Below, one piece after another: positions 1 through 8,861 of a stretch of 16,623 bases of DNA (the first letter of the stretch is position 1; each line of letters begins with the position of its first letter). A program made the position numbers and the translations under genes. This stretch comes from Spartobacteria bacterium. Its GTDB lineage: Bacteria; Verrucomicrobiota; Verrucomicrobiia; Chthoniobacterales; Terrimicrobiaceae. The stretch covers positions 1-16,623 of the forward strand of contig CANKXQ010000009.1 in NCBI GenBank assembly GCA_947487745.1, written 5' to 3'. The notes below the pieces were generated by a model. The model worked only from the letters and a program-made list of their open reading frames with translations. It was not told where the DNA came from and searched no databases.

Positions 1-796
1 GCTCGACAAGCGGCTTGAAGCGGTCGTATTGGTGGGTCGAAACGGTGGCTGGGCCGCTGATGATGAGCGGCGTGCGCGCCTCGTCGATGAGGATCGAGTC
101 CACTTCATCGACGATGGCGAAGTAGTGCCCGCGCTGGACCTGCTGCTCGCGGCTGGTGGCCATGCCGTTGTCGCGAAGGTAATCGAAGCCGAACTCGCTG
201 TTCGTGCCGTAGGTGATGTCGCACTGATATTGCTCGCGCCGGTGCTGCGGCATCTGGTCATTTTGAATGATGCCGACCGTGAGGCCGAGAAATGTGTAGA
301 GCTGGCCCATCCACTCTGCATCGCGCTGGGCGAGGTAGTCGTTAACGGTCACCACATGGACGCCGCGACCGGAGAGGGCGTTCAGGTAAACAGCCAGCGT
401 GCCGACGAGCGTCTTTCCCTCACCAGTGGCCATCTCGGCAATACGGCCGCGATGCAGCACCATGCCGCCGATGAGCTGCACATCGAAATGAATCATGTTC
501 CATGTGAGGGGATATCCGCACACCATGAACTCGCGTCCGCACAGGCGGCGTGCGCCGTTTTTCACCACGGCGAAGGCCTCGGGGAGAATCGCATCCAGCT
601 CGGCTGCCAATTTCTCGGAATCGGAAATTTCCGCCAGCCGCTCCTTCCACTCATGCGTCTTCGCCCGGAGCGCCTCATCGGAGAGCGATTGAAGGCCTGC
701 CTCGATTTCGTTGATTTGTTTTACGATCGGCATCATACGGCGCAACTCGCGCTGATTTTTTGAGCCGACGATTTTTTTAAGGATCCAACTGAACAT
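1..796 (-). CDS. secA: SecA preprotein translocase ATPase, N-terminal part (runs off the left edge)
   Basis: This is the motor ATPase that drives unfolded preproteins through the SecYEG channel; it is cytosolic and membrane-associated. About 265 N-terminal residues are visible. The start reads [18 protein letters not shown], which fits the usual SecA N-terminus. Walker A, ATGEGKT, lies near residues 123-129; [16 protein letters not shown] follows near 149-164 and [11 protein letters not shown] near 200-210. The DEAD-type motif [15 protein letters not shown] lies near 230-244. The segment before [13 protein letters not shown] (CRRLCGREF...GYPLTW, about 86-99) resembles what I recall of chlamydial SecA and supports a PVC host. 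I chose the ATG at 796; an in-frame ATG at 820 would add eight residues with no family support. No Shine-Dalgarno sequence precedes either. The gene is divergent from cdsA. The C-terminal two thirds lie outside the window. Confidence 0.97.
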   Translation of the reverse strand, partial: MFSWILKKIVGSKNQRELRRMMPIVKQINEIEAGLQSLSDEALRAKTHEWKERLAEISDSEKLAAELDAILPEAFAVVKNGARRLCGREFMVCGYPLTWNMIHFDVQLIGGMVLHRGRIAEMATGEGKTLVGTLAVYLNALSGRGVHVVTVNDYLAQRDAEWMGQLYTFLGLTVGIIQNDQMPQHRREQYQCDITYGTNSEFGFDYLRDNGMATSREQQVQRGHYFAIVDEVDSILIDEARTPLIISGPATVSTHQYDRFKPLVE

Positions 797-927
797 GGCG
801 AAAAATGGTGAGCGCGACATTTAAGGGGGGGAATGCGAATTGGAAAGGGGGAAAAGCCCTAACATCCACCGCGAGCTTCTTTCTTCCCGCATTGCGAAAC
901 GCCACCGACTCGGACAGAGTGCTGCCG

Positions 928-1806
928 ATGACGCCGGGGCGGTTGACATTTTTTTCCAGACTTACGAGCACGCTGGTGCTGTGGGCGCTAATGTTGACGA
1001 CCGTTTTCGCGGGATGGGATATCGGCTTCTTCTCGCTTCTTTCCTTCATGGCGCTGAGGGCGCTGTGGGAATACTACCATATGCTCGAGCATGACGGGAT
1101 CAGCGTCTTCACGCTCACGGGCCTGATCTGCGCGGCGGTGTTGCTGGTGGGGGGATTTCTCATCGTGCGATCGGAGGGACCTCAAAACAGCCACGACTTC
1201 GAGTTGCTCGTCCTGGTGCTTTTTCTCCTGACAATTTTTACCCGGCAGATGTTTCGCGGCGCGGAAAACGATCCGCTGCGGGCGATGAGCTACACGGTTT
1301 TCGGACTTTTTTACATTCCCTGGCTTTTCAGCTTCCTCACTAAAATCATTTATCTGACCCCGCCTCTGGAGAGCGGGCTGACGAGCGGGCAATACTATGT
1401 GCTCTATCTCGTCGCGGTGACCAAATTCAGCGACATGGGGGCGTATGTCTTCGGCAGTCTCTTGGGTCGTCGCCCGTTCGCGCCGCACATCAGCCCTAAA
1501 AAAACTTGGGAGGGTTTTGTGGGAGCGCTCATCTCGTCGCTGCTCTGTAGTTACTGGATGTATGCGCTCATTCCGGAAAAACTCTCCGCTTTTCGCTTTG
1601 GCGACCTCACCGTGCTCGGGTTGTTGCTTGGGTTTGCAGCGGTGGTCGGGGACCTGGCGGAATCGATTGTGAAGCGCGGGGCTCATACGAAAGACTCCAG
1701 CGCCATGCTGCCAGGCATCGGCGGAACGCTCGACCTCATCGACAGCATTCTTTTCACGGCGCCGCTGCTGTTTTTCTACATGCGCTTCGTGCTCGGCATT
1801 GGGTGA
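928..1806 (+). CDS. cdsA: Phosphatidate cytidylyltransferase (CDP-diglyceride synthase)
   Basis: This integral membrane enzyme makes CDP-diacylglycerol from phosphatidic acid and CTP, the branch point for bacterial phospholipids. The 292-residue product is strongly hydrophobic with about eight membrane segments. Family motifs are KFSDMGAYVFG (166-176), SPKKTWEG (189-196) and the C-terminal signature GDLAESIVKRGAHTKDSS (241-258) followed by LPGIGGTLDLIDS (261-273). The classical signature has P-x-H-G-G and D-R-x-D; here the His is Ile and the Arg is Leu, while the acidic residues remain. The open frame extends back to 805, but residues encoded by 805-927 are polar and unlike the family. I therefore start at the ATG at 928 (MTPGRLTFFSRL), which leaves about 130 bp for divergent promoters with secA. 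No strong Shine-Dalgarno is visible. Family assignment is secure; the exact start is less so. Confidence 0.93.
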   Translation: MTPGRLTFFSRLTSTLVLWALMLTTVFAGWDIGFFSLLSFMALRALWEYYHMLEHDGISVFTLTGLICAAVLLVGGFLIVRSEGPQNSHDFELLVLVLFLLTIFTRQMFRGAENDPLRAMSYTVFGLFYIPWLFSFLTKIIYLTPPLESGLTSGQYYVLYLVAVTKFSDMGAYVFGSLLGRRPFAPHISPKKTWEGFVGALISSLLCSYWMYALIPEKLSAFRFGDLTVLGLLLGFAAVVGDLAESIVKRGAHTKDSSAMLPGIGGTLDLIDSILFTAPLLFFYMRFVLGIG

Positions 1807-1903
1807 ACGGCAATGGAGGCTTGAGTTTTTGCGTGGGCGAATCAGTCTGCCCATCGACAAGCATAGTGGATTCCAGCAATTCTTTTAAAATAATTCCTAT
1901 CAA

Positions 1904-2920
<1,017 letters not shown>

Positions 2921-2932
2921 AAACCAAAACTT

Positions 2933-3865
2933 ATGCCTGAAAAAAACGAACCGCACATCGCTGTCCTTATTCCTTGTTATAACGAGGAGCTAACTGTCGC
3001 CTCGGTTGTAGCTGATTTTAAAAAACATCTTCCCACCGCGAAAATTTATGTTTTCGACAATCGGAGCACAGATTCGACATCCGCAAAGGCACGAGACGCT
3101 GGTGCTGAAGTCGTGCAATCACCTAAAAAAGGAAAAGGATTCGTTGTTCAGCAAATGTTTGAGAGCGTGGATGCAGACTGGTTTATTATGGTTGATGGCG
3201 ATGCCACCTACCCAGCCTCACATGCCTCGATGCTTCTATCGGAGGCCATAGCCAATGGTGTGGATATGATGGTTGGTCGAAGAGTCACTCCAAAAGAGGA
3301 ACTCGGTAAAGCCTACCGACCGATGCACCAGTTTGGAAACCAAATGGTGTGCGGTCTCATTGGAACTGCTTTTGGAAGCCCTATTCAGGATGTTTTTAGT
3401 GGTTACCGGATTTTCAATAGATCTTTTGCGAAAACTGTTCCGCTCCGTGCAGGGGGATTTGAAATTGAAGTTGAAATGACTCTTCAAGCCCTTTCTAAAG
3501 GCTATCGAGTTGAAGAGCGTGATGTGCCCTACGGGAGCCGCCCTGAAGGAAGCAAATCGAAGCTAAATACATATCGCGATGGATTTATTGTTCTTTGGAC
3601 CTTTACATCCATTTGCAGAAGTTACAGGCCAGGTTTATTTTTTGGCCTCTTCGCCATGCTTTTTGCGCTGGCAAGCCTTGCCGCCGGGGTCGGGCCAATC
3701 ATCGATTACATGCAGTTCCAATATGTTTATAAAGTTCCCTTGGCAATACTTGCGACTGGGTTGGCTCTCTTATCTGCTCTCAGCGCCGCAATCGGCCTGA
3801 TCCTGCAAACCCAGCTTAGATACCATAACGAAATCCACAAGCTACTCAGAGGGAACAATCCATGA
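2933..3865 (+). CDS. Family 2 glycosyltransferase with C-terminal membrane helices (polyprenyl-phosphate sugar transferase type)
   Basis: A GT-A fold glycosyltransferase of family 2, probably moving a nucleotide-activated sugar to a polyprenyl-phosphate carrier on the cytoplasmic side of the membrane. The 310-residue protein begins with VLIPCYNEE (11-19) and has FDNRSTDST (41-49), the DxD-type motif VDGDATYP (87-94) and QDVFSGYRIFNR (152-163). GSRPEGSKSKLNTYRDG (201-217) corresponds to the HGESKL region of dolichyl-phosphate-mannose synthase relatives. Two hydrophobic stretches, about 234-256 and 267-292, would anchor it. The start lies 12 bp after gmd, and the end overlaps the next gene by 4 bp (ATGA), implying translational coupling. 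Base composition drops sharply here: I counted 22 G+C in the 60 bases at 3001-3060, against 43 of 60 at 2461-2520 in gmd. Donor sugar and acceptor are unknown. Confidence 0.9.
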   Translation: MPEKNEPHIAVLIPCYNEELTVASVVADFKKHLPTAKIYVFDNRSTDSTSAKARDAGAEVVQSPKKGKGFVVQQMFESVDADWFIMVDGDATYPASHASMLLSEAIANGVDMMVGRRVTPKEELGKAYRPMHQFGNQMVCGLIGTAFGSPIQDVFSGYRIFNRSFAKTVPLRAGGFEIEVEMTLQALSKGYRVEERDVPYGSRPEGSKSKLNTYRDGFIVLWTFTSICRSYRPGLFFGLFAMLFALASLAAGVGPIIDYMQFQYVYKVPLAILATGLALLSALSAAIGLILQTQLRYHNEIHKLLRGNNP

Positions 3866-5502
3866 TCGGAAAGGCCTGGAGTTTAGTCGGTCACATCGCA
3901 TTTCAATGCCGACCTAAGCTCACCTTATTTCTTGTATTTTTGGTTATTGGAATAGGTATCTGGCTGAGAACTCTTGCTCCAGGAGTTCCCATCTCTGATC
4001 CAGACACATGGGGGTATCTCAATCCAGCTGTAAGCGAAATTTCTGGCCTTGGTTTCCAGCAAACACACGGGAGAGGTATCGCATACCCGCTATTTCTTTT
4101 GGGGCTTTTAAAATCGACCGGAACATTTTTCTCCATCCCTTTTTTTCAACACCTTGTTGGTATCCTTTCTGGAATTCTTTGGTGGGCCATTTGGAGGGAA
4201 TGGCAAAAGTGGCTACCAAAAAATCTTAGAGGTCTTTTTTGGATTCAATGTCTTGGCATTTTGTTTCTTGCGGCTTTTCTATGGAATGCCAATACGATTT
4301 ATTACGAGGAAGCAATCCGTCCTGAAAGTATTTTCCCTTTTCTGGCTCTGACTCAAACTTACCTATGCATGGTTTATACTAGGGTCAGATGGCTTGGTGG
4401 ACCGGGGTGGTTGCTTTTAGCTGCAGGTTCACTGGCCATGCTATCCGCGCTTATTTGTTTAAGTGCCAAACCAAGTTGGGGATTTGCAGCAGGCGCTCCC
4501 TTTCTATTGGTTGCTTTAGGCGTGTTGGGAACACTGGAATGGAAGCGCCTAGCGCCTCGCATTTCATCATTAGCCCTTGGATTTGCGTTTGTTTTTGTCT
4601 GGATAAAAATTTTACCCCCAGCCTTGGGGTGGATCGCCGACGAGCGCTCGAAAGGGTTTCTGCCTGCAACCCTCTTCACAGTTCATGCTCCCACTATCTC
4701 CAAGGTGCTGCACGAAAGAGTTCTAAACGGAAAGTCAACACCGAAAGAGGCAGCTTTTTTAGCAAAATGGGACACAAGAATCGCAGAAAGTTCTCAACTC
4801 GAAAAAACAAGCTATCAGATTCTTGATCATGATCCCGACTATTTGTTCTATCACTCGGATGCAATCGCTGAACTGCCTGACGCTGACACGCCGGAAAAAG
4901 CAAGAAAATACATGCTTTCGGCTTATGTCGATACCTTGCTGAAGTTTCCGATTGATATTGCGGCAAAAGTCTTTAAGCAGCTTTTTGTTGCTCATTCAGA
5001 CCTTACAAAGACACTTTATCGCAGGGATTTAAGCTTGATTAAAAGATTTCAAGGAAGCATCAAATCTATGGATTTTTATAAACTACCAAAGGTGGATCCA
5101 TTTCTTGCGGAAAGCTATGAAGAAGTTCGTGAAAAATCGGTGAAATATAGCAATTCATTGGATAAGAATTTAGTTTTTGGGCCCAGCGTTAACAAATTTT
5201 TCACACTAGGATTCGGTCCTATTTTTCTTGGATTTTGGATGATGGGCTGGCCTTTTTTGGCCGCTTTTTTGTTTTTTCGATGCAAATGCAGTCATGAAAA
5301 CTTGATATATGCGGTATTCTCATTTGGTGTGCTCTGGGCTGCCGCCGTTGGAACGACTTTGACTGTTGCTGTGGTTCATTCTTTTGACATTGACCGCTAT
5401 CTTCATCTTTTATCGGTTCAGCATTCTTTGATTCTTGCAGTTACACTTGTGCTCACGCTTCAATTCTTAGGAAACAAACTGAGATATTTCATGGACCGAT
5501 GA
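3862..5502 (+). CDS. Large multi-spanning membrane protein, GT-C glycosyltransferase-like
   Basis: I recognise no close family, but the architecture suggests a GT-C enzyme, which uses a polyprenyl-phosphate sugar and acts on the outer face of the cytoplasmic membrane. The 546-residue protein has an N-terminal helix (about 19-38) followed by a loop with the acidic pair DPD (46-48), where GT-C enzymes usually carry catalytic acidic residues. Further hydrophobic stretches lie at about 72-86, 92-111, 124-142, 157-173, 181-201, 207-225 and 233-254. A soluble stretch follows (about 255-445), then membrane segments at about 447-472, 481-505 and 513-536. EEAIRPES (149-156) and DIDRYLHLLS (509-518) recall conserved GT-C loops. 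It overlaps both neighbouring GT2 genes by 4 bp, so all three are probably made together. It is AT-rich (24 G+C in 60 bases at 4261-4320). The gene is surely real; the GT-C role is inference. A flippase or polymerase is the alternative. Confidence 0.72.
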   Translation: MIGKAWSLVGHIAFQCRPKLTLFLVFLVIGIGIWLRTLAPGVPISDPDTWGYLNPAVSEISGLGFQQTHGRGIAYPLFLLGLLKSTGTFFSIPFFQHLVGILSGILWWAIWREWQKWLPKNLRGLFWIQCLGILFLAAFLWNANTIYYEEAIRPESIFPFLALTQTYLCMVYTRVRWLGGPGWLLLAAGSLAMLSALICLSAKPSWGFAAGAPFLLVALGVLGTLEWKRLAPRISSLALGFAFVFVWIKILPPALGWIADERSKGFLPATLFTVHAPTISKVLHERVLNGKSTPKEAAFLAKWDTRIAESSQLEKTSYQILDHDPDYLFYHSDAIAELPDADTPEKARKYMLSAYVDTLLKFPIDIAAKVFKQLFVAHSDLTKTLYRRDLSLIKRFQGSIKSMDFYKLPKVDPFLAESYEEVREKSVKYSNSLDKNLVFGPSVNKFFTLGFGPIFLGFWMMGWPFLAAFLFFRCKCSHENLIYAVFSFGVLWAAAVGTTLTVAVVHSFDIDRYLHLLSVQHSLILAVTLVLTLQFLGNKLRYFMDR

Positions 5503-6620
5503 AGAGAGCCTCCATCATCATCCCAGCCTATAACGAACGCGACAACATCCCGCTTGTCGTCGAGCGGCTTGAGAAACTCCTTCCCGGAGATAATTGGGAA
5601 ATTGTTTTCGTTGATGATGATTCGCAGGATGGTTCGCGGGAAGTTTTGATGGAGCTGGCCCGCTCAAATCCGCGCGTGCGGTTTATTCGGCGGATTGGGA
5701 GGAGGGGGTTGGCGTCGGCTTGTTTGGAGGGAATGGCTTCAAGTGCGGCGGATGTTTTTGCCGTGATGGATTGCGACTTGCAGCATGACGAAACAATTCT
5801 TCCAGCGATGTTGCGGGCTTTTGAGGAGGATTCCGCTTTGGAGTTGGCTGTTGGAAGTCGTTATACTGGAAAGGGCGGGGGAACCGGGGATTGGTCGAAA
5901 TCGCGCGTTTTTGTGAGCCGGTTTGCGACGCGGATCGGATCCATCGTTCGCAAAACGGAGCTGACCGACCCGATGAGCGGTTTTTTTGCGATTCGGCGCA
6001 ATATTTTTGAGGAGACGGTGCGCCAGATGACCGGGAAGGGCTTCAAAATCCTGCTCGACATCGTGCTTTCGGCGGGTCGCCCGCTCCGCGTGCGGGAGTT
6101 TCCGTATGAATTCCGCACGAGGCAGCATGGGGAGAGCAAACTGGATATCGTGGTGGCGTTTGAATACCTCTACCTCTTGGCGGATAAAATTTTCGGCCGA
6201 TTCGTTCCGGTTCGCTTTGTGCTTTATGTATTGGCCGGATTGAGCGGCTTGGTTTTGCACATCGGGACACTGGGCATTTTGCACAAACTGGCTGATGTTC
6301 CATTTATTACGGCACAAATTTTAGCGACTCTGGCCGCCATGGCATCGAATTTCCTAGTGAACAACTCCGTGACCTTCCGTCAGCAGCGGTTGAAAGGCGG
6401 TCTCCTGCTTCCGGGATTGATCGCGTATATGATGATCTGCGGCATGGGTGCCGTGGTGAATGTGCAATCCGCAGAATATCTTTTCGAACAAAACATTCCA
6501 TGGTGGTTTGCGGGTGCTGCGGGCGCACTTGTGGGGGCGGTGTGGAACTACGCCGTTTCCACGCAGATCGTTTGGACCTGGCTGCCCGGGATACTTAAAA
6601 AGCCCACATCAAAAAAATAG
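5499..6620 (+). CDS. Dolichyl-phosphate-mannose synthase-like GT2 fused to a GtrA-like membrane domain
   Basis: The N-terminal half is a family 2 glycosyltransferase of the polyprenol-phosphate mannose/glucose synthase type. It shows IIIPAYNERDNI (6-17), FVDDDSQDGS (37-46), the metal-binding DCDLQHD (91-97), SRYTGKGG (120-127), LTDPMSGFFAIRR (155-167), KGFKILLDI (180-188) and HGESKL (210-215). The C-terminal part (about 238-362) has four hydrophobic segments and NFLVNNSVTF (284-293), typical of GtrA/DPMS-type domains thought to help translocate the lipid-linked sugar. Fusions of this kind are known in bacteria. The 373-residue product would load a sugar onto polyprenyl phosphate and aid its passage to the outer face, supplying a GT-C enzyme such as the gene immediately upstream, which it overlaps by 4 bp. 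GC content returns towards the surrounding level (34 of 60 at 5941-6000). Sugar identity is unknown. Confidence 0.93.
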   Translation: MKRASIIIPAYNERDNIPLVVERLEKLLPGDNWEIVFVDDDSQDGSREVLMELARSNPRVRFIRRIGRRGLASACLEGMASSAADVFAVMDCDLQHDETILPAMLRAFEEDSALELAVGSRYTGKGGGTGDWSKSRVFVSRFATRIGSIVRKTELTDPMSGFFAIRRNIFEETVRQMTGKGFKILLDIVLSAGRPLRVREFPYEFRTRQHGESKLDIVVAFEYLYLLADKIFGRFVPVRFVLYVLAGLSGLVLHIGTLGILHKLADVPFITAQILATLAAMASNFLVNNSVTFRQQRLKGGLLLPGLIAYMMICGMGAVVNVQSAEYLFEQNIPWWFAGAAGALVGAVWNYAVSTQIVWTWLPGILKKPTSKK

Positions 6621-6637
6621 CCTGGCCACCCGAGCAA

Positions 6638-6656
6638 ACGAAAGCGCTTTTTTCGT
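6638..6656. terminator. Weak stem-loop between convergent genes
   Basis: In the 51-bp gap between the convergent glycosyltransferase and leuD genes, ACGAAA (6638-6643) can pair with TTTCGT (6651-6656) across a 7-nt loop. The alternative palindrome AAAGCGCTTT overlaps it. There is no long uridine tract on either strand, so a role as a bidirectional terminator is only a guess from position. Confidence 0.25.
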
Positions 6657-6671
6657 GTCCCACCCGCCGCC

Positions 6672-7274
6672 TTATGCCGCCATGTAGGGCAGGGTCGCGG
6701 CGCGGGTGCGCACGGCGTCGATGCCTTCGAGGAGGTCGGCGATGGCATCCCATTTGCCGGTCACAAGCGCCTCGTGGGCATGTGGGGCGATGGTGATGGG
6801 GAAGTCCATGTCGGCAATGGAGAGTTTTTTCTCGGTGAGGTCGAGGGTGAGGAGTGCGGCGGGGTCGGACTCGATGAGTTTGGCGACGGAGCGGATATCC
6901 TCGCCGCTCATCACGACGCATGGCATGCCGAGGGTGATGGAATTTCCAAAGAAAATCTCGGCGAAGCTTTCGGCGATGATGGCGCGGATCCCAAAGCGGT
7001 AGAGCGCCTGCGGGGCGTGCTCGCGGGAGCTGCCGCAGCCAAAGTTGGAGCCGGAGAGCAGAATGCTGGCGCCGGTGAAGCGGGCGTCGTCGAGCGGGTG
7101 GGTTTGCCCCTCGGCCTTGGCGAAGGCACGGGCGTCGTAGAAGGCGAATTCGCCGAGCCCGTCAAAGGTGATGCACTTCATAAAGCGTGCTGGGATGATG
7201 CGGTCGGTGTCGAGGTCGTCGCCGGGCACATAGACGCCGCGTCCGCCAACTTGGGTGATTTTTTCGAGAGCCAT
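6672..7274 (-). CDS. leuD: 3-isopropylmalate dehydratase small subunit
   Basis: Small (swivel-domain) subunit of isopropylmalate isomerase, which with LeuC interconverts 2- and 3-isopropylmalate in leucine biosynthesis in the cytosol. The 200-residue length is normal. It carries DDLDTDRIIPARFMK (19-33), the substrate-loop hallmark GSNFGCGSSREHAPQAL (75-91) and AIIAESFAEIFFGNS (98-112). The N-terminus MALEKITQVGGRGVYVPGDD matches the family, so the ATG at 7274 is well supported. It lies 22 bp downstream of leuC on the same strand and is almost certainly co-transcribed. The preceding gap is AT-rich and has no Shine-Dalgarno, so translation may rely on coupling or an unstructured leader. It converges with the glycosyltransferase cluster. 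leuA and leuB are not in this window. Confidence 0.97.
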   Translation of the reverse strand: MALEKITQVGGRGVYVPGDDLDTDRIIPARFMKCITFDGLGEFAFYDARAFAKAEGQTHPLDDARFTGASILLSGSNFGCGSSREHAPQALYRFGIRAIIAESFAEIFFGNSITLGMPCVVMSGEDIRSVAKLIESDPAALLTLDLTEKKLSIADMDFPITIAPHAHEALVTGKWDAIADLLEGIDAVRTRAATLPYMAA

Positions 7275-7296
7275 AGTTTTTTAAAATGTGGAGTGT

Positions 7297-8706
7297 TTAC
7301 TTGATGCCAAAGACTTCGCGGGCGTCGGAGATTTCTCCGGAGAGGGCTGCTGCGGCGACCATGAGGGGCGACATGAGGACGGTGCGTCCGGTCGGGCTGC
7401 CTTGGCGGCCTTTGAAGTTGCGGTTGCTGGAGCTGGCGCAGAGTTGTTCGCCGACGAGTTTGTCGGGGTTCATGCCGAGGCACATGGAGCATCCAGCCCC
7501 GCGCCATTCGAAGCCGGCTTCGCGGAAGATTTCCGCCAGGCCCATACTCTCGGCAACGCTGGCCACGCCTTGCGAGCCGGGGACGACAATGGCTTTCACG
7601 CCCTTGTTGACCTTGCGGCCTTTGATATAGCGGGCGACTTCCTGGAGGTCGCTCAGGCGGCCATTTGTGCAGCTGCCGAGGAAAGCGACATCGACTTTCG
7701 TGCCTTTGATCGGGTTGCCAGACTTGAGCAGCATATGGGCGAGCGCCTCTTCGGCGGTCGAGCGGTCTTTCTCCGGAACCTCGTTCGGGAATGGCACCTT
7801 CTCATGAATGAAAATGGCCTGCCCGGGATTGATGCCCCAAGTCACGGTCGGCGAGATCTCAGCCGCGTCGAAGGTCACGATGTCGTCGTATTTGGCATCC
7901 GGGTCGGATGCGGTCGCCTTCCAGCGGGCAACGGCGGCATCCCAGTCAGCGCCTTTCGGCGAGTAGGGGCGGCCTTTGAGATACTCGAAAGTGGTTTCGT
8001 CGGGGTTCACATAACCCACGCGCGCGCCGCCTTCGATGGACATGTTGCAAACGGTCATGCGCTCTTCCTGTGTGAAGGCATCGAAGGTTGTGCCGCCGTA
8101 TTCGTAGGCGTAGCCGAGACCGCCGTTCACCCCGAGTTTGCGGATGATGTGCAGGATGACATCCTTCGCATACACGCCGGGGCTGAGTTTTCCATTCACA
8201 TTGATGCGGCGGACCTTGGGCTTGTGGAGCGCCATGGTTTGTGTGGCGAGGACATCGCGCACTTGGCTGGTGCCGATGCCGAAGGCGATTGCTCCGAACG
8301 CGCCGTGGGTCGAGGTGTGCGAGTCGCCGCAGGCAATCGTGGTGCCGGGTTGGGTAATGCCCTGCTCGGGGCCAACGATGTGGACGATGCCTTGTTTGCC
8401 GGTCGGGAGGTCAAAAAAGGTGATGCCATTTTCCGCGCAGTTTGAGCGGAGCGCCTTGATCATGGCATCCGCGAGGTCGTCGCTGAAAGGCTCGGCGCGT
8501 TCATCCGTCGGCACAATATGATCGACCGTGGCAAAGGTGCGCGAGGGGTAGAGCACCTTGAGATTCAAGTCGCGCAACATGCCGAAGGCCTGTGGGCTGG
8601 TGACCTCGTGAATGAGGTGCGTGCCGATCAAAAGTTGGGTGGCTCCGTTCGGAAGAGTGCGGACGGTGTGGGCTGCCCACACCTTGTCGAGTAGCGTCTG
8701 GCTCAT
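7297..8706 (-). CDS. leuC: 3-isopropylmalate dehydratase large subunit
   Basis: Catalytic aconitase-family subunit of isopropylmalate isomerase; it holds the [4Fe-4S] cluster. The 469-residue product has [20 protein letters not shown] (127-146) and [13 protein letters not shown] (342-354). [13 protein letters not shown] (403-415) and [11 protein letters not shown] (426-436) follow. The expected cluster ligands are Cys346, Cys406 and Cys409. The frame is open back to 8823, but [18 protein letters not shown] at 8706 is the canonical LeuC N-terminus, and the extension overlaps what should be promoter. leuC precedes leuD by 22 bp as an operon. Upstream on the minus strand is a plausible promoter, TTGCAA then 16 bp then TATTCT. 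No leucine-rich leader peptide or T-box is evident, so regulation by attenuation is not supported. Confidence 0.97.
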   Translation of the reverse strand: MSQTLLDKVWAAHTVRTLPNGATQLLIGTHLIHEVTSPQAFGMLRDLNLKVLYPSRTFATVDHIVPTDERAEPFSDDLADAMIKALRSNCAENGITFFDLPTGKQGIVHIVGPEQGITQPGTTIACGDSHTSTHGAFGAIAFGIGTSQVRDVLATQTMALHKPKVRRINVNGKLSPGVYAKDVILHIIRKLGVNGGLGYAYEYGGTTFDAFTQEERMTVCNMSIEGGARVGYVNPDETTFEYLKGRPYSPKGADWDAAVARWKATASDPDAKYDDIVTFDAAEISPTVTWGINPGQAIFIHEKVPFPNEVPEKDRSTAEEALAHMLLKSGNPIKGTKVDVAFLGSCTNGRLSDLQEVARYIKGRKVNKGVKAIVVPGSQGVASVAESMGLAEIFREAGFEWRGAGCSMCLGMNPDKLVGEQLCASSSNRNFKGRQGSPTGRTVLMSPLMVAAAALSGEISDAREVFGIK

Positions 8707-8721
8707 AGGTAAGAGTAGTCG

Positions 8722-8765
8722 AGAATATCGGTTTGGCCGCGCCTTGCAAGACACGACACTTGCAA
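8722..8765 (-). promoter_or_regulatory. Candidate leuCD promoter with a duplicated TTGCAA element
   Basis: Reading the minus strand, TTGCAA (8749-8744) is followed by 16 bp and TATTCT (8727-8722). These match the sigma-70 -35 and -10 consensus at four of six positions each and lie about 16 bp before the leuC start. A second TTGCAA sits at 8765-8760, separated from the first by 10 bp. Because TTGCAA is its own reverse complement, the pair forms both a direct and an inverted repeat and could bind a regulator. This is motif reading only. Confidence 0.35.
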
Positions 8766-8861
8766 AACCCGCGAAATCCGCGAGGATGACCTTCGCTCGC
8801 GGTTCCAACAATACCGTGATCACCCAAGCGGTCGCCAGCTCGGCCGCACCCTATCTGCCAC

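Noticed and set aside
29..763. Plus-strand open frame of 244 codons
   Set aside because: It lies entirely antisense to secA, whose reverse-strand translation has unmistakable motifs; the plus-strand product resembles nothing.
1834..1853. Stem-loop TGGGC/GCCCA after cdsA as a terminator
   Set aside because: The stem has only 5 bp with a 10-nt loop and no uridine tract, so chance pairing is likely.
988..1860. Minus-strand open frame opposite cdsA
   Set aside because: The product is rich in His, Arg and Gln without domain character, a typical shadow of a GC-rich membrane protein gene.
7288..8445. Plus-strand open frame of 385 codons opposite leuC
   Set aside because: leuC carries all cluster cysteines and family motifs on the minus strand, so the plus frame is a shadow.
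8707..8861. Leucine attenuator or T-box upstream of leuC
   Set aside because: No leucine-rich leader frame, T-box core or alternative hairpins could be found.
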